DNA of 58,400 bases from JBBSUQ01 sp964389755 (GCA_964389755.1 CAYMEW010000027.1:1-58400), one strand, 5' to 3'; positions 15,571 through 24,100 are shown, counted from the first letter of the stretch. Translations and numbers: made by a program. Notes: a model not told the origin generated them from the letters alone.

Positions 15571-15603
15571 TAAAAAGTTCCCCTCCGCGTCACGAAGGGG
15601 AAC
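15571..15603 (-). terminator. Terminator after csbD
   Basis: GTTCCCCT (15577-15584) pairs with AGGGGAAC (15596-15603), extended inward by CG/CG after one mismatch. On the minus strand the stem is followed by TTTTTA. It separates the CsbD gene from the nitroreductase gene. Confidence 0.8.
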
Positions 15604-15610
15604 AGTTCTT

Positions 15611-15802
15611 TTAGATGTTATCGATAAAACGTTCGATTTCGTCTTTGGTTTTACCGGTTTTTTCCTGGATTTTTCCGAGAAGTTCATCCTCTTTCCCTTC
15701 CTGATAGGCCAGATCGTCGTCTGTAAGATTTCCGTAGCTCTGCTTCAGTTTTCCTTTGACCTGGTTCCAGTTGCCTTTCAATTTGTCTGTTGTTGCACTC
15801 AT
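15611..15802 (-). CDS. CsbD family stress protein
   Basis: A 63-residue CsbD-family protein: MSATTDKLKGNWNQVKGKLKQ followed by a helical YGNLTDDDL...EGKEDELLGKIQEKTGKTKDEIERFI region. CsbD-like proteins are small, highly charged and accumulate under general stress in many bacteria; a molecular role is not established. The gene has its own terminator and lies between the PA2169-type gene and a nitroreductase gene. Confidence 0.93.
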   Translation of the reverse strand: MSATTDKLKGNWNQVKGKLKQSYGNLTDDDLAYQEGKEDELLGKIQEKTGKTKDEIERFIDNI

Positions 15803-15837
15803 GATATTTGAATTTTGGGTTTGTTACTTAATTATAA

Positions 15838-16302
15838 TTAGGATTGTGATTGGGGATGCACACGTGCATGTATGCTATTCAGTTCGGTGATGGCACCCGC
15901 AACGAATCCGCGTTGTTTTTCAAGCGTACCGAGCAGGTATTCCGGGAGGTCATGCTCTTTGATCACGTGATTGTACGTATCAAGCGCTGCTTTTTCTCCT
16001 GTAAGACTTTCTTCCAGCACTTTGTCGGTTGCATGCGCGCTGAAAGCGGCACGAGTCGCGAGCCAGTTGCGGTGGAAAAAACCTTTTACAGTCCCGCTTG
16101 CATTGAGTTCAAAGCCATTGTGAAGGGCTTCGTTTTTCAATTCTTCCACGTATTCCTTGCGTTGTTGAGAGAGACGCAAAAAGAGCGTTTTCAATTCCGC
16201 GTCCTCTACATGCGCCGCGGCAGTTTCATATCCTTCGGATCCGTCTTTGCAGATATTAATGATCTCCTGGAGTTCTTTCTTGATTTGATCGTTATTATTC
16301 AT
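15838..16302 (-). CDS. PA2169-type four-helix-bundle protein (DUF2383)
   Basis: The 154-residue protein matches the PA2169 / DUF2383 family, a ferritin-like four-helix bundle. Typical stretches are IINICKDGSEGYETAAAHVEDAELKTLF, FHRNWLATRAAFSAHATDKVLEESLTGEKAALDTY and a final helix with GAITELNSIHARVH. Family members appear in stress clusters; a metal-binding role has been suggested by fold but is not proven. The gene follows the second small-protein gene by 11 bases and is likely co-transcribed with it. Confidence 0.9.
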   Translation of the reverse strand: MNNNDQIKKELQEIINICKDGSEGYETAAAHVEDAELKTLFLRLSQQRKEYVEELKNEALHNGFELNASGTVKGFFHRNWLATRAAFSAHATDKVLEESLTGEKAALDTYNHVIKEHDLPEYLLGTLEKQRGFVAGAITELNSIHARVHPQSQS

Positions 16303-16313
16303 GTTGTTGTTAT

Positions 16314-16601
16314 TTAGCGTATTATTTTATGATAGTCTTTTGTCGTCTGCTTAATAAAAAGGCCCTTCACTCCGCTCAATGTCCGGATCGCGTAGACCAT
16401 GACACCTTTTTTCCCGTTCGCTGTTTTCAAAAAACGGTGCGAAAGTTCGAATTCATAATCCTGGCTTTCCAGTTCCGTTCCGTCGTCGAGTTTGAGTATT
16501 CCATTTTCGAGCACCTGAAAAAGACCTGTATAACCTAATATTCTCAGTTTTTCGATCGCCTGTTCATACGAATTGAATGTGCTGTAATTCATGGCGCTCA
16601 T
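16314..16601 (-). CDS. Small protein paralogous to 14617-14931 (copy B)
   Basis: This 95-residue protein aligns along its length with the 104-residue product of 14617-14931: QAIEKLRILGYTGLFQV against EAVNGLKTRGYDINFEV, SHRFLKTANGKKGVMVYAI against YHRFEGMTDPEDASIIYAI, and SGVKGLFI against GKKGILI. Its first ATG (16599-16601) overlaps the stop codon of the upstream nitroreductase-like gene by four bases, which supports that start over a second ATG at 16592. Function unknown. Confidence 0.78.
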   Translation of the reverse strand: MSAMNYSTFNSYEQAIEKLRILGYTGLFQVLENGILKLDDGTELESQDYEFELSHRFLKTANGKKGVMVYAIRTLSGVKGLFIKQTTKDYHKIIR

Positions 16602-17215
16602 TTCAGATCGTTCGGAAAATTACGTGCCCACTGCGGTGCGAGTACAACCTCCTCCGAAGCGGTACCTTCAATGATCGAATCGTCGTGATTTGCTTCAAGC
16701 GTCCGGCAGCCGTCCTGTGCCCCGAGCGCAAAAACCGATACCGGTTCGTATCCCTCCGGGTATTTGAGAATCAGGTCGAGCCGATCGCGGTAAAAACCCG
16801 CCAGATTGTGTAAAAGCACATTGGAAGCAATCCCGCGCATAGCACAATCCGTCAGGTAAGTCTGGACAACTTTCTCACGAGTGCGTCGTTCCTTTTCCGC
16901 ATCCCGATTACTTGTATCCACCTGTCCGAAAGCCACACCCAGGTAAGGAGCGTTAGCCAGTTTCTCACGATGAAATTCGAGCAAACAGTCGAAAATGGCT
17001 GAGAATGCAGGCTCTTCACGGGAAACCAGTACAATTCGCACGGCTTCCGAGGGCACCGGGTGATCGTATCTGATCCGTCCGAAAATGGGCAAAAGATTCC
17101 GCAGGGAGGTAGCAGCCGGGGCATACTTATACGGACTCATTCCCGCATTTCGGATCAGCCCCATCAGCTCGTTAAAGCGCCGGAAGAAATTGAGCTGGAT
17201 ACTTTCGTTATACAT
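16598..17215 (-). CDS. Diverged nitroreductase-like protein lacking the N-terminal FMN motifs
   Basis: The 205-residue product aligns with the nitroreductase at 14921-15544 in its middle and C-terminal parts (IFDCLLEFHREKLANAPYLG, VVQTYLTDCAMRGIASNVLLHNLAGF, EPVSVFALGAQDG), but the N-terminal half differs: the RxSxRxF and NxQPW flavin-binding segments are absent, replaced by FFRRFNELMGL and SPYKYAPAATSLRNLLP. It may be a non-catalytic or re-purposed paralog. It leads a minus-strand group (this gene, small protein B, PA2169-type, CsbD). The ATG at 17213-17215 is the only good start. Confidence 0.75.
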   Translation of the reverse strand: MYNESIQLNFFRRFNELMGLIRNAGMSPYKYAPAATSLRNLLPIFGRIRYDHPVPSEAVRIVLVSREEPAFSAIFDCLLEFHREKLANAPYLGVAFGQVDTSNRDAEKERRTREKVVQTYLTDCAMRGIASNVLLHNLAGFYRDRLDLILKYPEGYEPVSVFALGAQDGCRTLEANHDDSIIEGTASEEVVLAPQWARNFPNDLK

Positions 17216-17776
17216 AATCTCAGAATTTTAGCACGGAGTCATTGGTGATTCCGTTTTCTTTCCATGAAAAAACACTGCCAGAAAAAATACTCAAAATAAA
17301 ATATTGACATTCAAGTGTTTAAATTTGATAAACAGAACTTATCGCCTGGATCGTGAGGAAAAAAGTCCCCTTGTGTGGTAAAAACTTCGCGCTTCGATTT
17401 CACCGTACTTTGTCGGGAAATACATTCGATTAAAAAATCTGTGAGTTAGTAGTAACTGAATTGTTACGTATGCATAATGCCGTGAAAAGCGTTGCAGGCC
17501 TCGGTATGACGAAAAAATTATGAATTTTTAGCTATTTTTTAACCAACGTAATTTTTTGTGCGGACCGGGAAAAAAGTTAAATTTGCAGGGTGATTTACGG
17601 AACAAAAGAGGTGAAATTTGATGGAAATCACGAATGTCAGGCGTCTGCATGCGGTTCGTCATCTCTTCAAAACATCAAAATCTTTAGTTTCACGTTCGCA
17701 TTTAGAAGTTATAGTCATTAGAAATTTGACACAGTTTTTGATTCAAACCAGAGAAGACCAAAAAAAATTCAGCACA
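17216..17776. other. Gene-poor divergent region
   Basis: About 560 bases separate the nitroreductase-like gene from the likely start of the hydroxylase gene. It is AT-rich, holds the promoter at 17555-17585 and a predicted leader of roughly 185 bases. The leader reads open in the hydroxylase frame from a TTG at 17618 and an ATG at 17621, but the added 50 residues look unlike the family. I see no RNA gene or repeat here. Confidence 0.5.
17555..17585 (+). promoter_or_regulatory. Bacteroidota promoter for fatty acid hydroxylase gene
   Basis: TTTG at 17555-17558 and TAAATTTG at 17578-17585 are spaced by 19 bases, an exact match to the housekeeping (sigma ABfr-type) consensus of Bacteroidota. Transcription should start near 17592. 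Confidence 0.75.
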
Positions 17777-18451
17777 ATGGACGTTAATGTTTACCCAAAT
17801 GAAAGCTCACCGAAGTTGTTCGACAACAAACTCGAAGGGCTCACCAGATCCAGTATCCTGACCGTTGATATCATGTATGCTATTATCATTGTGGCACTCA
17901 CGTCCGTCTACATTTTCGTACTGGACCACACCGTCGCACGCATGCTCATCTATTTCGTTTCCGCGTTCTTTTCCTGGACGTTGGCCGAATACCTCATGCA
18001 CCGCTTTTTGTATCATGACATCAAGGATGCGAACTACAATAATGGAATTCACTACCTCTTTCACGGAATTCATCACGAGTTCCCGAACGATGATGGACGT
18101 ATTGTACTTCCGCCCGTACCGAGTATCCTGATCGCCAGCATCTTTTTCGGCATCTTTTACCTGATCTTCCGCGACGATGCCTTTGCTTTTGCACCCGGCT
18201 TCATCCTCGGATACCTCGTGTACATCAACATTCACTGGATGGTTCACAAGTATCCTTCTCCGAATCGTTTTAACTTCTGGTGGAGACATCACAACATCCA
18301 CCATTTCCAGCAACACGACAAAGCATTCGGCGTTTCCACACCGATCTGGGATTACGTGTTCAGAACCATGCCGATCCCGAACCGCAAAACGATCAATATC
18401 CGGATGCGTAGCAGCGAAGAAACTGCCGAAAACGAAGTTCCCGCAAAATAA
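17777..18451 (+). CDS. Fatty acid hydroxylase / sterol desaturase family membrane protein
   Basis: From the ATG at 17777 the protein has 224 residues and about four hydrophobic helices (near 27-48, 55-72, 114-131, 138-154). The di-iron histidine clusters of the family are all seen: HRFLYH (75-80), HGIHH (96-100), HWMVH (153-157) and HHNIHH (171-176). Related enzymes hydroxylate fatty acids, sphingolipids or carotenoids using molecular oxygen. MDVNVYPNESSP matches the N terminus of bacterial homologs better than upstream in-frame starts at 17618/17621. A well-formed promoter lies at 17555-17585. Confidence 0.9.
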   Translation: MDVNVYPNESSPKLFDNKLEGLTRSSILTVDIMYAIIIVALTSVYIFVLDHTVARMLIYFVSAFFSWTLAEYLMHRFLYHDIKDANYNNGIHYLFHGIHHEFPNDDGRIVLPPVPSILIASIFFGIFYLIFRDDAFAFAPGFILGYLVYINIHWMVHKYPSPNRFNFWWRHHNIHHFQQHDKAFGVSTPIWDYVFRTMPIPNRKTINIRMRSSEETAENEVPAK

Positions 18452-18489
18452 ACACTTGCCGTTTCGGCGGATCGGTTTATATTTACTTC

Positions 18490-19170
18490 ATGAGACACTA
18501 TCCTCTGGAAGAAATTCTGCAATGGGACGTCAGCAACTGGAGCAATGCCCTGCTGTTCTGGGAATCACATATCGGTTCACAAACCTTTGACAAAGCACTC
18601 GAACTCGGCGCCCGCGAAGGTGGAATTTCACTTTGGCTTTCCAATTTCTCCAAAGAAGTTGTCTGTTCGGATTACGCAAACGCACGCGAACAGGCTTTTC
18701 CCCTGCATGACAAACACGGTCTCCGGAATATCCGGTATGAAAATATCGATGCGCTCCAAATACCGTATGAGAACGAGTTCGACCTGATTGTATTTAAGTC
18801 GATCATCGGAGGAATTGCTCGGGGAGATCACAAAGATCGGCAGCAGGAAGTATTTCACCAGATACACAGGGCACTGAAGCCCGGAGGAACCTTGCTTTTC
18901 GCTGAAAACCTGACAGCCTCACCGCTGCACCGCTTTTTTCGGAAACGCTTTACGAACTGGAGTGATTACTGGCGTTACGTCGATATGCACGAACTGCGCG
19001 AATTCACAAAAGACTTCAGCGAGGTACAATTAAAAGCCACCGGTTTTGCCGGTACATTCGGACACGGCGAACGCCAGAAAAGAATGCTTGCCCGCACCGA
19101 CCGGCTCTTTTTTAATAAACTCACGCCTCAAAGCTGGAAATACATCGCTTACGGAACCGCACGCAAATGA
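18490..19170 (+). CDS. Class I SAM-dependent methyltransferase
   Basis: The 226-residue soluble protein has a Rossmann-like methyltransferase domain: motif I ALELGAREGGISLWLS (about residues 36-51), an acidic SDY after the second strand, FDLIVFKSIIGG as motif II, and HRALKPGGTLLFAENL as motif III. The C-terminal third, with FRKRFTNWSDYWRYVDMHEL, may form the substrate pocket. No specific substrate can be named. It overlaps the acpH gene by four bases. Confidence 0.9.
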   Translation: MRHYPLEEILQWDVSNWSNALLFWESHIGSQTFDKALELGAREGGISLWLSNFSKEVVCSDYANAREQAFPLHDKHGLRNIRYENIDALQIPYENEFDLIVFKSIIGGIARGDHKDRQQEVFHQIHRALKPGGTLLFAENLTASPLHRFFRKRFTNWSDYWRYVDMHELREFTKDFSEVQLKATGFAGTFGHGERQKRMLARTDRLFFNKLTPQSWKYIAYGTARK

Positions 19171-19736
19171 ATTTCCTGGGGCACCTGTTCTTTTCCGGTA
19201 ACGATACTAAGCTGATGCAGAACAACCTCTTCGGCGACTTCGTAAAAGGCAGCGATCTTTCAGGTTATCCTGAAATGGTTCAGGAGGGTATCCTGCTTCA
19301 CCGACGGATCGATGATTTTATTGATAACCACCCGGTAGTCCGGGATCTCATGCACGTTCTGTACGAACCTTTGCCACGCATTGCCGGTGTGGCGATCGAT
19401 TTGTATTTCGATCATTTACTCGCGAATTACTGGGAAAAGTATCATGTCCTGCCACTCGAAGCATTTGCACAGCGCTTTTACGACCACATTCGCTTCGACA
19501 AGACGGTTTACACCCCGGAATTCCTGTACATGCTCCAAAAAATGAGTGAGTACAACTGGCTGGTGGGATACAGGAGCATCGAAGGGCTGGACCGTGCCTG
19601 TCGCGGTGTTTCTGCTCGCCTGACCTTTGACAATGAGCTGAAAAATGCGGCAGCTATTCTCCCCGACTTTCGCAACCAGGTAGATACAGCCTTTGAAACC
19701 TACATGAACGATGCTTTGCGGGAATTTCCGCATTGA
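19167..19736 (+). CDS. acpH: Acyl carrier protein phosphodiesterase (AcpH/DUF479)
   Basis: The 189-residue protein matches the AcpH family, distant HD-domain relatives that remove the 4'-phosphopantetheine arm from acyl carrier protein. Family hallmarks are MNFLGHLFFS at the N terminus, NNLFGDFVKG, EGILLHRRIDDFID, and AIDLYFDHLLANYW with conserved Asp/His pairs. Translation is probably coupled to the methyltransferase upstream (ATGA overlap). Confidence 0.92.
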   Translation: MNFLGHLFFSGNDTKLMQNNLFGDFVKGSDLSGYPEMVQEGILLHRRIDDFIDNHPVVRDLMHVLYEPLPRIAGVAIDLYFDHLLANYWEKYHVLPLEAFAQRFYDHIRFDKTVYTPEFLYMLQKMSEYNWLVGYRSIEGLDRACRGVSARLTFDNELKNAAAILPDFRNQVDTAFETYMNDALREFPH

Positions 19737-19803
19737 GCACCCACGTATTTTTTCAACCATTGTTCAATAAAAATCGTATTTTACATGCAAACTACGGCTC
19801 TTT

Positions 19804-21252
19804 ATGCAATGTAACAACTTGAGTGTTTCCCGGCCGCTATTGCTATTCATGCTGCTTTTCGTACTGTTTTCGGGAAGTTGTTCCGGCCCCCGGGAAGAAG
19901 TTCAGCAGGAAGAAGTGATCAGTGATTACGGCAAGGACCTCCCGTCCATTCTCAAAAAGGGGAAACTAACTGTTTTGGCAGAAAACAGTACGACTTCCTT
20001 TTTCATTTACCGTGGACGTAAAATGGGATTTGAATACGAAGTACTGCGTGAGTTTGCCGACGAACTCGGCGTGGATCTCGATATCAAAATAGTCGGCAAC
20101 CTCGATAACATCATGGAAATGCTCGAAAATGGCGAGGGAGACATCATAGCCTGCAATTACACCATTACACGTGAACGCAAGAAAGAAATCGCGTTTTCTG
20201 TTCCCGTATTTACCACAAACCAGGTACTCATCCAGCGCAAACCCGACGGATGGGAAAAGATGAGCGAGAACGAACTTGAACAACACCTGATCACCGACCC
20301 CGCGCAACTGGCAGGAAAACGCATCGACGTCTGGCGTCATTCCAGTTATTACGACCGGCTAATGAATCTCCAGGAAGAGATCGGTGACAGTATTTACATC
20401 CATTCCGTTGACGGCCAGATCGGATCCGAAGAACTGATCGAAATGGTCTCTGAAGGTCTTATTGATTATACAGTGGTCGAAAAAAACGTGGCAGAGATCA
20501 ATGAACGCTTTTACGACAATATCGACATCAATACGGATTTATCGTATACCCAAAAGATCGCTTTCGGACTCCGCAAGTCCTCTCCCCTGCTCAATGCGCG
20601 CCTGAACGACTGGCTGACTGCCTTCCAATCGCAAACGATCTACAAATACATTAAGCATAAATACTTTGACCTTGCCCAGGTCACGATCCGTTCGCAGGAC
20701 GAATTTTCAAGTCTGAAAGGCGGCGTGATCTCACACTTTGACAAGTATTTCCAGGAAGCAGCGGCAAAATACGGCTGGGATTGGCTTTTACTTGCCTCGC
20801 TTTCGTACCAGGAATCGAAATTCAACCCGGACATTGTCGGATTTGGAGGTTCTTACGGCATGATGCAGTTTATGCCCGAAGTGGGTCCGAAATACGGTGT
20901 TTATCCCGATTCTCCTCCCGAAATACAGATCCTCGGCGGTATGAAAAAACTCAGTCGCGATTATAAGAACTGGCCGAACATTCCCGATGAAGTTCAGCGA
21001 CGTAAATTCGCCATAGCCAGTTACAACGCGGGGCAGGGTCACGTCTTCGACGCACAGCGACTTGCTGAAAAACACGGACTGAACCCGCTCGTCTGGGATG
21101 ACAATGTCGAAAAAATGATGCTAAACCTGTCCAAACAGGAGTATTACCGCGACGAAGTCGTTCGAAACGGGGCCATGCGCGGATCGATTACCTATAAATA
21201 TGTGCGCTCCGTCTACAAACGATACGAAGAATGGAAAGCGGCCTATCGCTGA
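19804..21252 (+). CDS. mltF: Membrane-bound lytic murein transglycosylase F-like lipoprotein
   Basis: MltF-type enzymes cut peptidoglycan between MurNAc and GlcNAc to form 1,6-anhydro ends. The 482-residue protein has a lipoprotein signal (FSGSCSG), a periplasmic amino-acid-binding-like domain (about residues 45-290: LTVLAENSTTSFF, GFEYEVLREFADELGVDL, GDIIACNYTITRERK) and a C-terminal SLT lysozyme-like domain. The catalytic Glu is Glu337 in SYQESKF; GSYGMMQFMP and ASYNAGQGHV are the other SLT motifs. The order is the same as in E. coli MltF. It is flanked by acpH and miaA. Confidence 0.93.
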   Translation: MQCNNLSVSRPLLLFMLLFVLFSGSCSGPREEVQQEEVISDYGKDLPSILKKGKLTVLAENSTTSFFIYRGRKMGFEYEVLREFADELGVDLDIKIVGNLDNIMEMLENGEGDIIACNYTITRERKKEIAFSVPVFTTNQVLIQRKPDGWEKMSENELEQHLITDPAQLAGKRIDVWRHSSYYDRLMNLQEEIGDSIYIHSVDGQIGSEELIEMVSEGLIDYTVVEKNVAEINERFYDNIDINTDLSYTQKIAFGLRKSSPLLNARLNDWLTAFQSQTIYKYIKHKYFDLAQVTIRSQDEFSSLKGGVISHFDKYFQEAAAKYGWDWLLLASLSYQESKFNPDIVGFGGSYGMMQFMPEVGPKYGVYPDSPPEIQILGGMKKLSRDYKNWPNIPDEVQRRKFAIASYNAGQGHVFDAQRLAEKHGLNPLVWDDNVEKMMLNLSKQEYYRDEVVRNGAMRGSITYKYVRSVYKRYEEWKAAYR

Positions 21253-21269
21253 TGAACGGCTGAAATCGT

Positions 21270-21277
21270 TAATTTTG
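21270..21277 (+). promoter_or_regulatory. -7 element upstream of miaA
   Basis: TAATTTTG matches TAnnTTTG and ends 11 bases before the proposed AUC start of miaA. The expected TTTG at -33 is not clear. An AGGA at 21279-21282 could act as a ribosome-binding site. Confidence 0.45.
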
Positions 21278-21288
21278 CAGGAAAAAAG

Positions 21289-22197
21289 ATCGGAACACTT
21301 CTCGTCATAGCAGGTCCCACGGCAAGCGGAAAAACAGCTGTTTCCGTACAACTCGCAAAGCTGCTCGACACCGTTGTCGTATCAGCGGACAGTCGCCAGT
21401 TTTACCGTGAAATTGCGATCGGAACGGCCCGCCCGGATCCCGAAGAAATGGAAGGCGTGCCACATTATTTTATCGGTTCACATACTTTAGCAGACGAACT
21501 GACAGCAGGGCAATTCGCCAGAGAAGCAGGCTCACTGCTCGAAAAGCTTTTCAAAGAACACGAAAGCGTGATCCTGACAGGTGGTTCGGGCATGTTCATC
21601 GATGCGCTTTGCGAAGGACTCAATGAAATCCCCGCTTCGCCCGAAGTGAACGAAAAGTACCGGAAGATTCATGCTGAAACGGGGCTTGAGTACCTGCAGC
21701 AATCCCTCCGCGAAAAAGATCCCGAATATTACGAAACCGCCGATATCCAAAACCCGGTGCGTGTGATTCGTGCGCTGGAAGCCATGGAACTGAGCGGCCA
21801 AAAAATGTCCGAATTACAGCAAATAGCCGTTTCAAAACCGTTCTTCCGGGTCATTCGTTTTGTGCTGGACCACGAACGCGAAGTGCTCTACGATCGCATT
21901 AACCGCCGCGTGGATGAAATGATCGCCCGCGGACTGGAAGCAGAAGCACGATCCGTGGACCACCTCCGACACTTAAAATCACTTCGAACCGTAGGTTACA
22001 GTGAATTCTTCGACTATTTCGACGGCAAAACCGACTATTCGCGTGCCGTTGAACTCATCAAACAAAATACCCGTCGCTACGCCAAACGGCAACTGACCTG
22101 GTTTCGACGTCACCCGGATGCACACTGGGTAAAAGGTGGTGAAGAAGCGGCCGGAAGGATCCTGGAAATTTACAGGCGTGCGCTTGCAGGCAGTTAA
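21289..22197 (+). CDS. miaA: tRNA dimethylallyltransferase (start codon non-standard)
   Basis: MiaA adds a dimethylallyl group to A37 of tRNAs that read UNN codons. The P-loop GPTASGKT, SADSRQFYREIAIGTARP, GGSGMFIDALCEG, RNPVRVIRALE-like and the C-terminal QNTRRYAKRQLTWFR are all present. The frame is open only from 21256, after a stop at 21253-21255, and no ATG, GTG or TTG occurs before the P-loop. The first ATG, at 21448, would delete the P-loop. I propose AUC at 21289, giving 302 residues beginning IGTLLVIAGPTASGKT, which fits the family length. A mutated start or an assembly error are alternatives. Confidence 0.85.
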   Translation: MGTLLVIAGPTASGKTAVSVQLAKLLDTVVVSADSRQFYREIAIGTARPDPEEMEGVPHYFIGSHTLADELTAGQFAREAGSLLEKLFKEHESVILTGGSGMFIDALCEGLNEIPASPEVNEKYRKIHAETGLEYLQQSLREKDPEYYETADIQNPVRVIRALEAMELSGQKMSELQQIAVSKPFFRVIRFVLDHEREVLYDRINRRVDEMIARGLEAEARSVDHLRHLKSLRTVGYSEFFDYFDGKTDYSRAVELIKQNTRRYAKRQLTWFRRHPDAHWVKGGEEAAGRILEIYRRALAGS

Positions 22198-22279
22198 CAA
22201 AGTTGTATATTTAATTCGTTGACAGCCGTTTTGCGAAGTGGAATGATTCTTGAAACAGTGGCTTAAAAAATAAACGCAC

Positions 22280-22921
22280 ATGCACATAACCTTTGATAAG
22301 ATCATGCCTTTTCCACTGGCTTCCATACGTCACGGCGAAGAAAGCATCTGGGGACGCAAAGTCGTTCTCGAGCCCGGAAAGCATATCCTGCTGAACGCTT
22401 CGAGCGGAAAAGGTAAATCTACCTTTACCACTACCCTGTTCGGTCTGCGTGATGATTATGAGGGAACGATTACCTACAACGACCGCGACATTCGCAGTTT
22501 TAACGCGGGAGACTGGACCGATATACGTTCGCGAAAAATCAGCGTGGTATTCCAGGACCTCCAGCTTTTCCCGAGCCTTACCGTACGCGAGAACCTGGTT
22601 TTAAAGAACAGGTTGACCGGAACCTTTACCGAAGAACAGCTGCGGGAAAAACTCGCTTTTCTGGAGATCGAAGACAAATGGGAACAGCGCTGCGGATTAC
22701 TTTCCATGGGACAGCAGCAACGCGTGGCCATTATTCGCGCCCTGGCGCAACCCTTCGAATGGCTGATCATGGACGAACCTTTTTCGCACCTCGACGAAGC
22801 GAACAGCCAGCGCTGCCTGAAACTCATTGACGAGCGCTGTCGCGAACTGAATGCCGGCTTTGTGCTCACCACGCTTGGCGACAGTCACCAGTATACTTAC
22901 GACTACGAACTCAAACTCTGA
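22280..22921 (+). CDS. ABC transporter ATP-binding protein with altered Walker A
   Basis: A 213-residue ATPase subunit, paired with the FtsX-like permease that follows after 3 bases. Visible motifs: Walker A as ASSGKGKST (40-48) with Ala where Gly is usual; Q-loop VVFQDLQLFPSLTVREN; signature LLSMGQQQR; Walker B WLIMDEPFSHLD. The H-loop His is not evident (VLTTLGDSH). LolD/MacB-type subunits of this size work with FtsX-fold permeases in lipoprotein or substrate release from the inner membrane. The changes suggest weak or regulated ATP hydrolysis, which is an inference. Confidence 0.9.
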   Translation: MHITFDKIMPFPLASIRHGEESIWGRKVVLEPGKHILLNASSGKGKSTFTTTLFGLRDDYEGTITYNDRDIRSFNAGDWTDIRSRKISVVFQDLQLFPSLTVRENLVLKNRLTGTFTEEQLREKLAFLEIEDKWEQRCGLLSMGQQQRVAIIRALAQPFEWLIMDEPFSHLDEANSQRCLKLIDERCRELNAGFVLTTLGDSHQYTYDYELKL

Positions 22922-22924
22922 TAC

Positions 22925-24091
22925 ATGCTGAACCGACTCTTATTTAAAAACCAGGATAAAAAACAACTGGTGATCGCGATCATCGGTGCATTCTTAGGGA
23001 TCACGTTCCTGATCACTTCCATTCATTACCTCATCAAGGTCAATGAATTCGGCGAAGGAAATGACATTCTCGGACCGAACACGATCATCGTTCAGAAAAA
23101 AGTAACGAACCTGATCTCCAAAAACGACTTCACCCCGGCAGAGATCGACAAGATCCAGGCAGAGGAGTTTATCCAGGACGTGAAGCCCGTTCAGGCCAAC
23201 AACTTCGATGTTTCGTTTGAAACTGCCGACCCGATGGTCCCGTATTTCCGTACGGAAACCTTCATTGAAACAGTCGACCCGGCTTTTCTCGATGTAAAAT
23301 CCGACAAATGGCACTGGCAGGAAGGCGATGAATTCGTTCCGATTATCATGCCGCGTGATTTTCTCGTAATGCTCAACACCTTTATGAGCACGGAAGGCAT
23401 CAAACAGGTTTCCGATGAACTTGCGATGGATGTAAACTTTAAATTCACTTTGCACAAAGGCGACCGTAAAACCTGGGTCAATGCGCGAATTATCGGTTTT
23501 TCCAACCAGATCGCAGCGATCCTTGTTCCGGAATCCTTTATGAACTACGGCAACTCGAACTTCAGCAACGGTGAAGAAAAAAAGATCACCCAGGTGATGA
23601 TCATGGGAAAAGAGAACGAATTCGGGCTGGTTGAAGAACTTTTGGCGAAGCGCGGACTTGAGACAAAGAATTCGGAAATGGTGATCGGCCGCTTAAAAAG
23701 TGTGGTGGGAACCCTGTTTTTCGTGGTGCTCGGAATTTCGGTTATCGCCGTATTCGTTTCCGGACTCGTGCTGATCCAGTACATGCAGTTACTAATGTCG
23801 CGCAACGCGTATGAAGTACGCACCCTGATGCGTATCGGGTATCATCCGTCCATTCTGATCCGACGCTTTTTCCGGTATTTTCTGAAGATCTTCGGAATCG
23901 TGGCTGCATTGGGGATGGGTGTATTTCTGCTCTTTAAGATTTTTCTGGATCGCATGTTCGAATCCGGCGGCTTGTTTATTGACACGCAAATCACTTTTTA
24001 CAGCATCCTCGCACTGATCATTTCCTATTTCCTTTTCGGGCTCGCGAGTTACCTGAATGCACGCAAGGGAATTTACCGCGAATTCAATTAA
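22925..24091 (+). CDS. FtsX-like ABC permease
   Basis: The 388-residue protein has the MacB/FtsX layout: one N-terminal transmembrane helix (about 14-38), a periplasmic domain (about 40-255), and three C-terminal helices (about 258-285, 310-335, 350-375). The C-terminal loop AYEVRTLMRIGYHPSILIRRFFRYF contains the short coupling helix expected to contact the ATPase. With the preceding ATP-binding gene it forms a type VII ABC (mechanotransmission-type) pair. The transported or moved substrate is unknown. Confidence 0.9.
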   Translation: MLNRLLFKNQDKKQLVIAIIGAFLGITFLITSIHYLIKVNEFGEGNDILGPNTIIVQKKVTNLISKNDFTPAEIDKIQAEEFIQDVKPVQANNFDVSFETADPMVPYFRTETFIETVDPAFLDVKSDKWHWQEGDEFVPIIMPRDFLVMLNTFMSTEGIKQVSDELAMDVNFKFTLHKGDRKTWVNARIIGFSNQIAAILVPESFMNYGNSNFSNGEEKKITQVMIMGKENEFGLVEELLAKRGLETKNSEMVIGRLKSVVGTLFFVVLGISVIAVFVSGLVLIQYMQLLMSRNAYEVRTLMRIGYHPSILIRRFFRYFLKIFGIVAALGMGVFLLFKIFLDRMFESGGLFIDTQITFYSILALIISYFLFGLASYLNARKGIYREFN

Positions 24092-24100
24092 GAGGCGGCA

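Noticed and set aside
16598..17215. Nitroreductase-like gene as a pseudogene
   Set aside because: The frame is uninterrupted, has normal codon use and is overlapped by its partner gene; loss of flavin motifs points to changed function rather than decay.
17618..17776. Upstream 53-codon extension of the hydroxylase gene
   Set aside because: The extension has no resemblance to the family and the ATG at 17777 gives the expected N terminus, so I treat 17618-17776 as leader; a separate start cannot be fully excluded.
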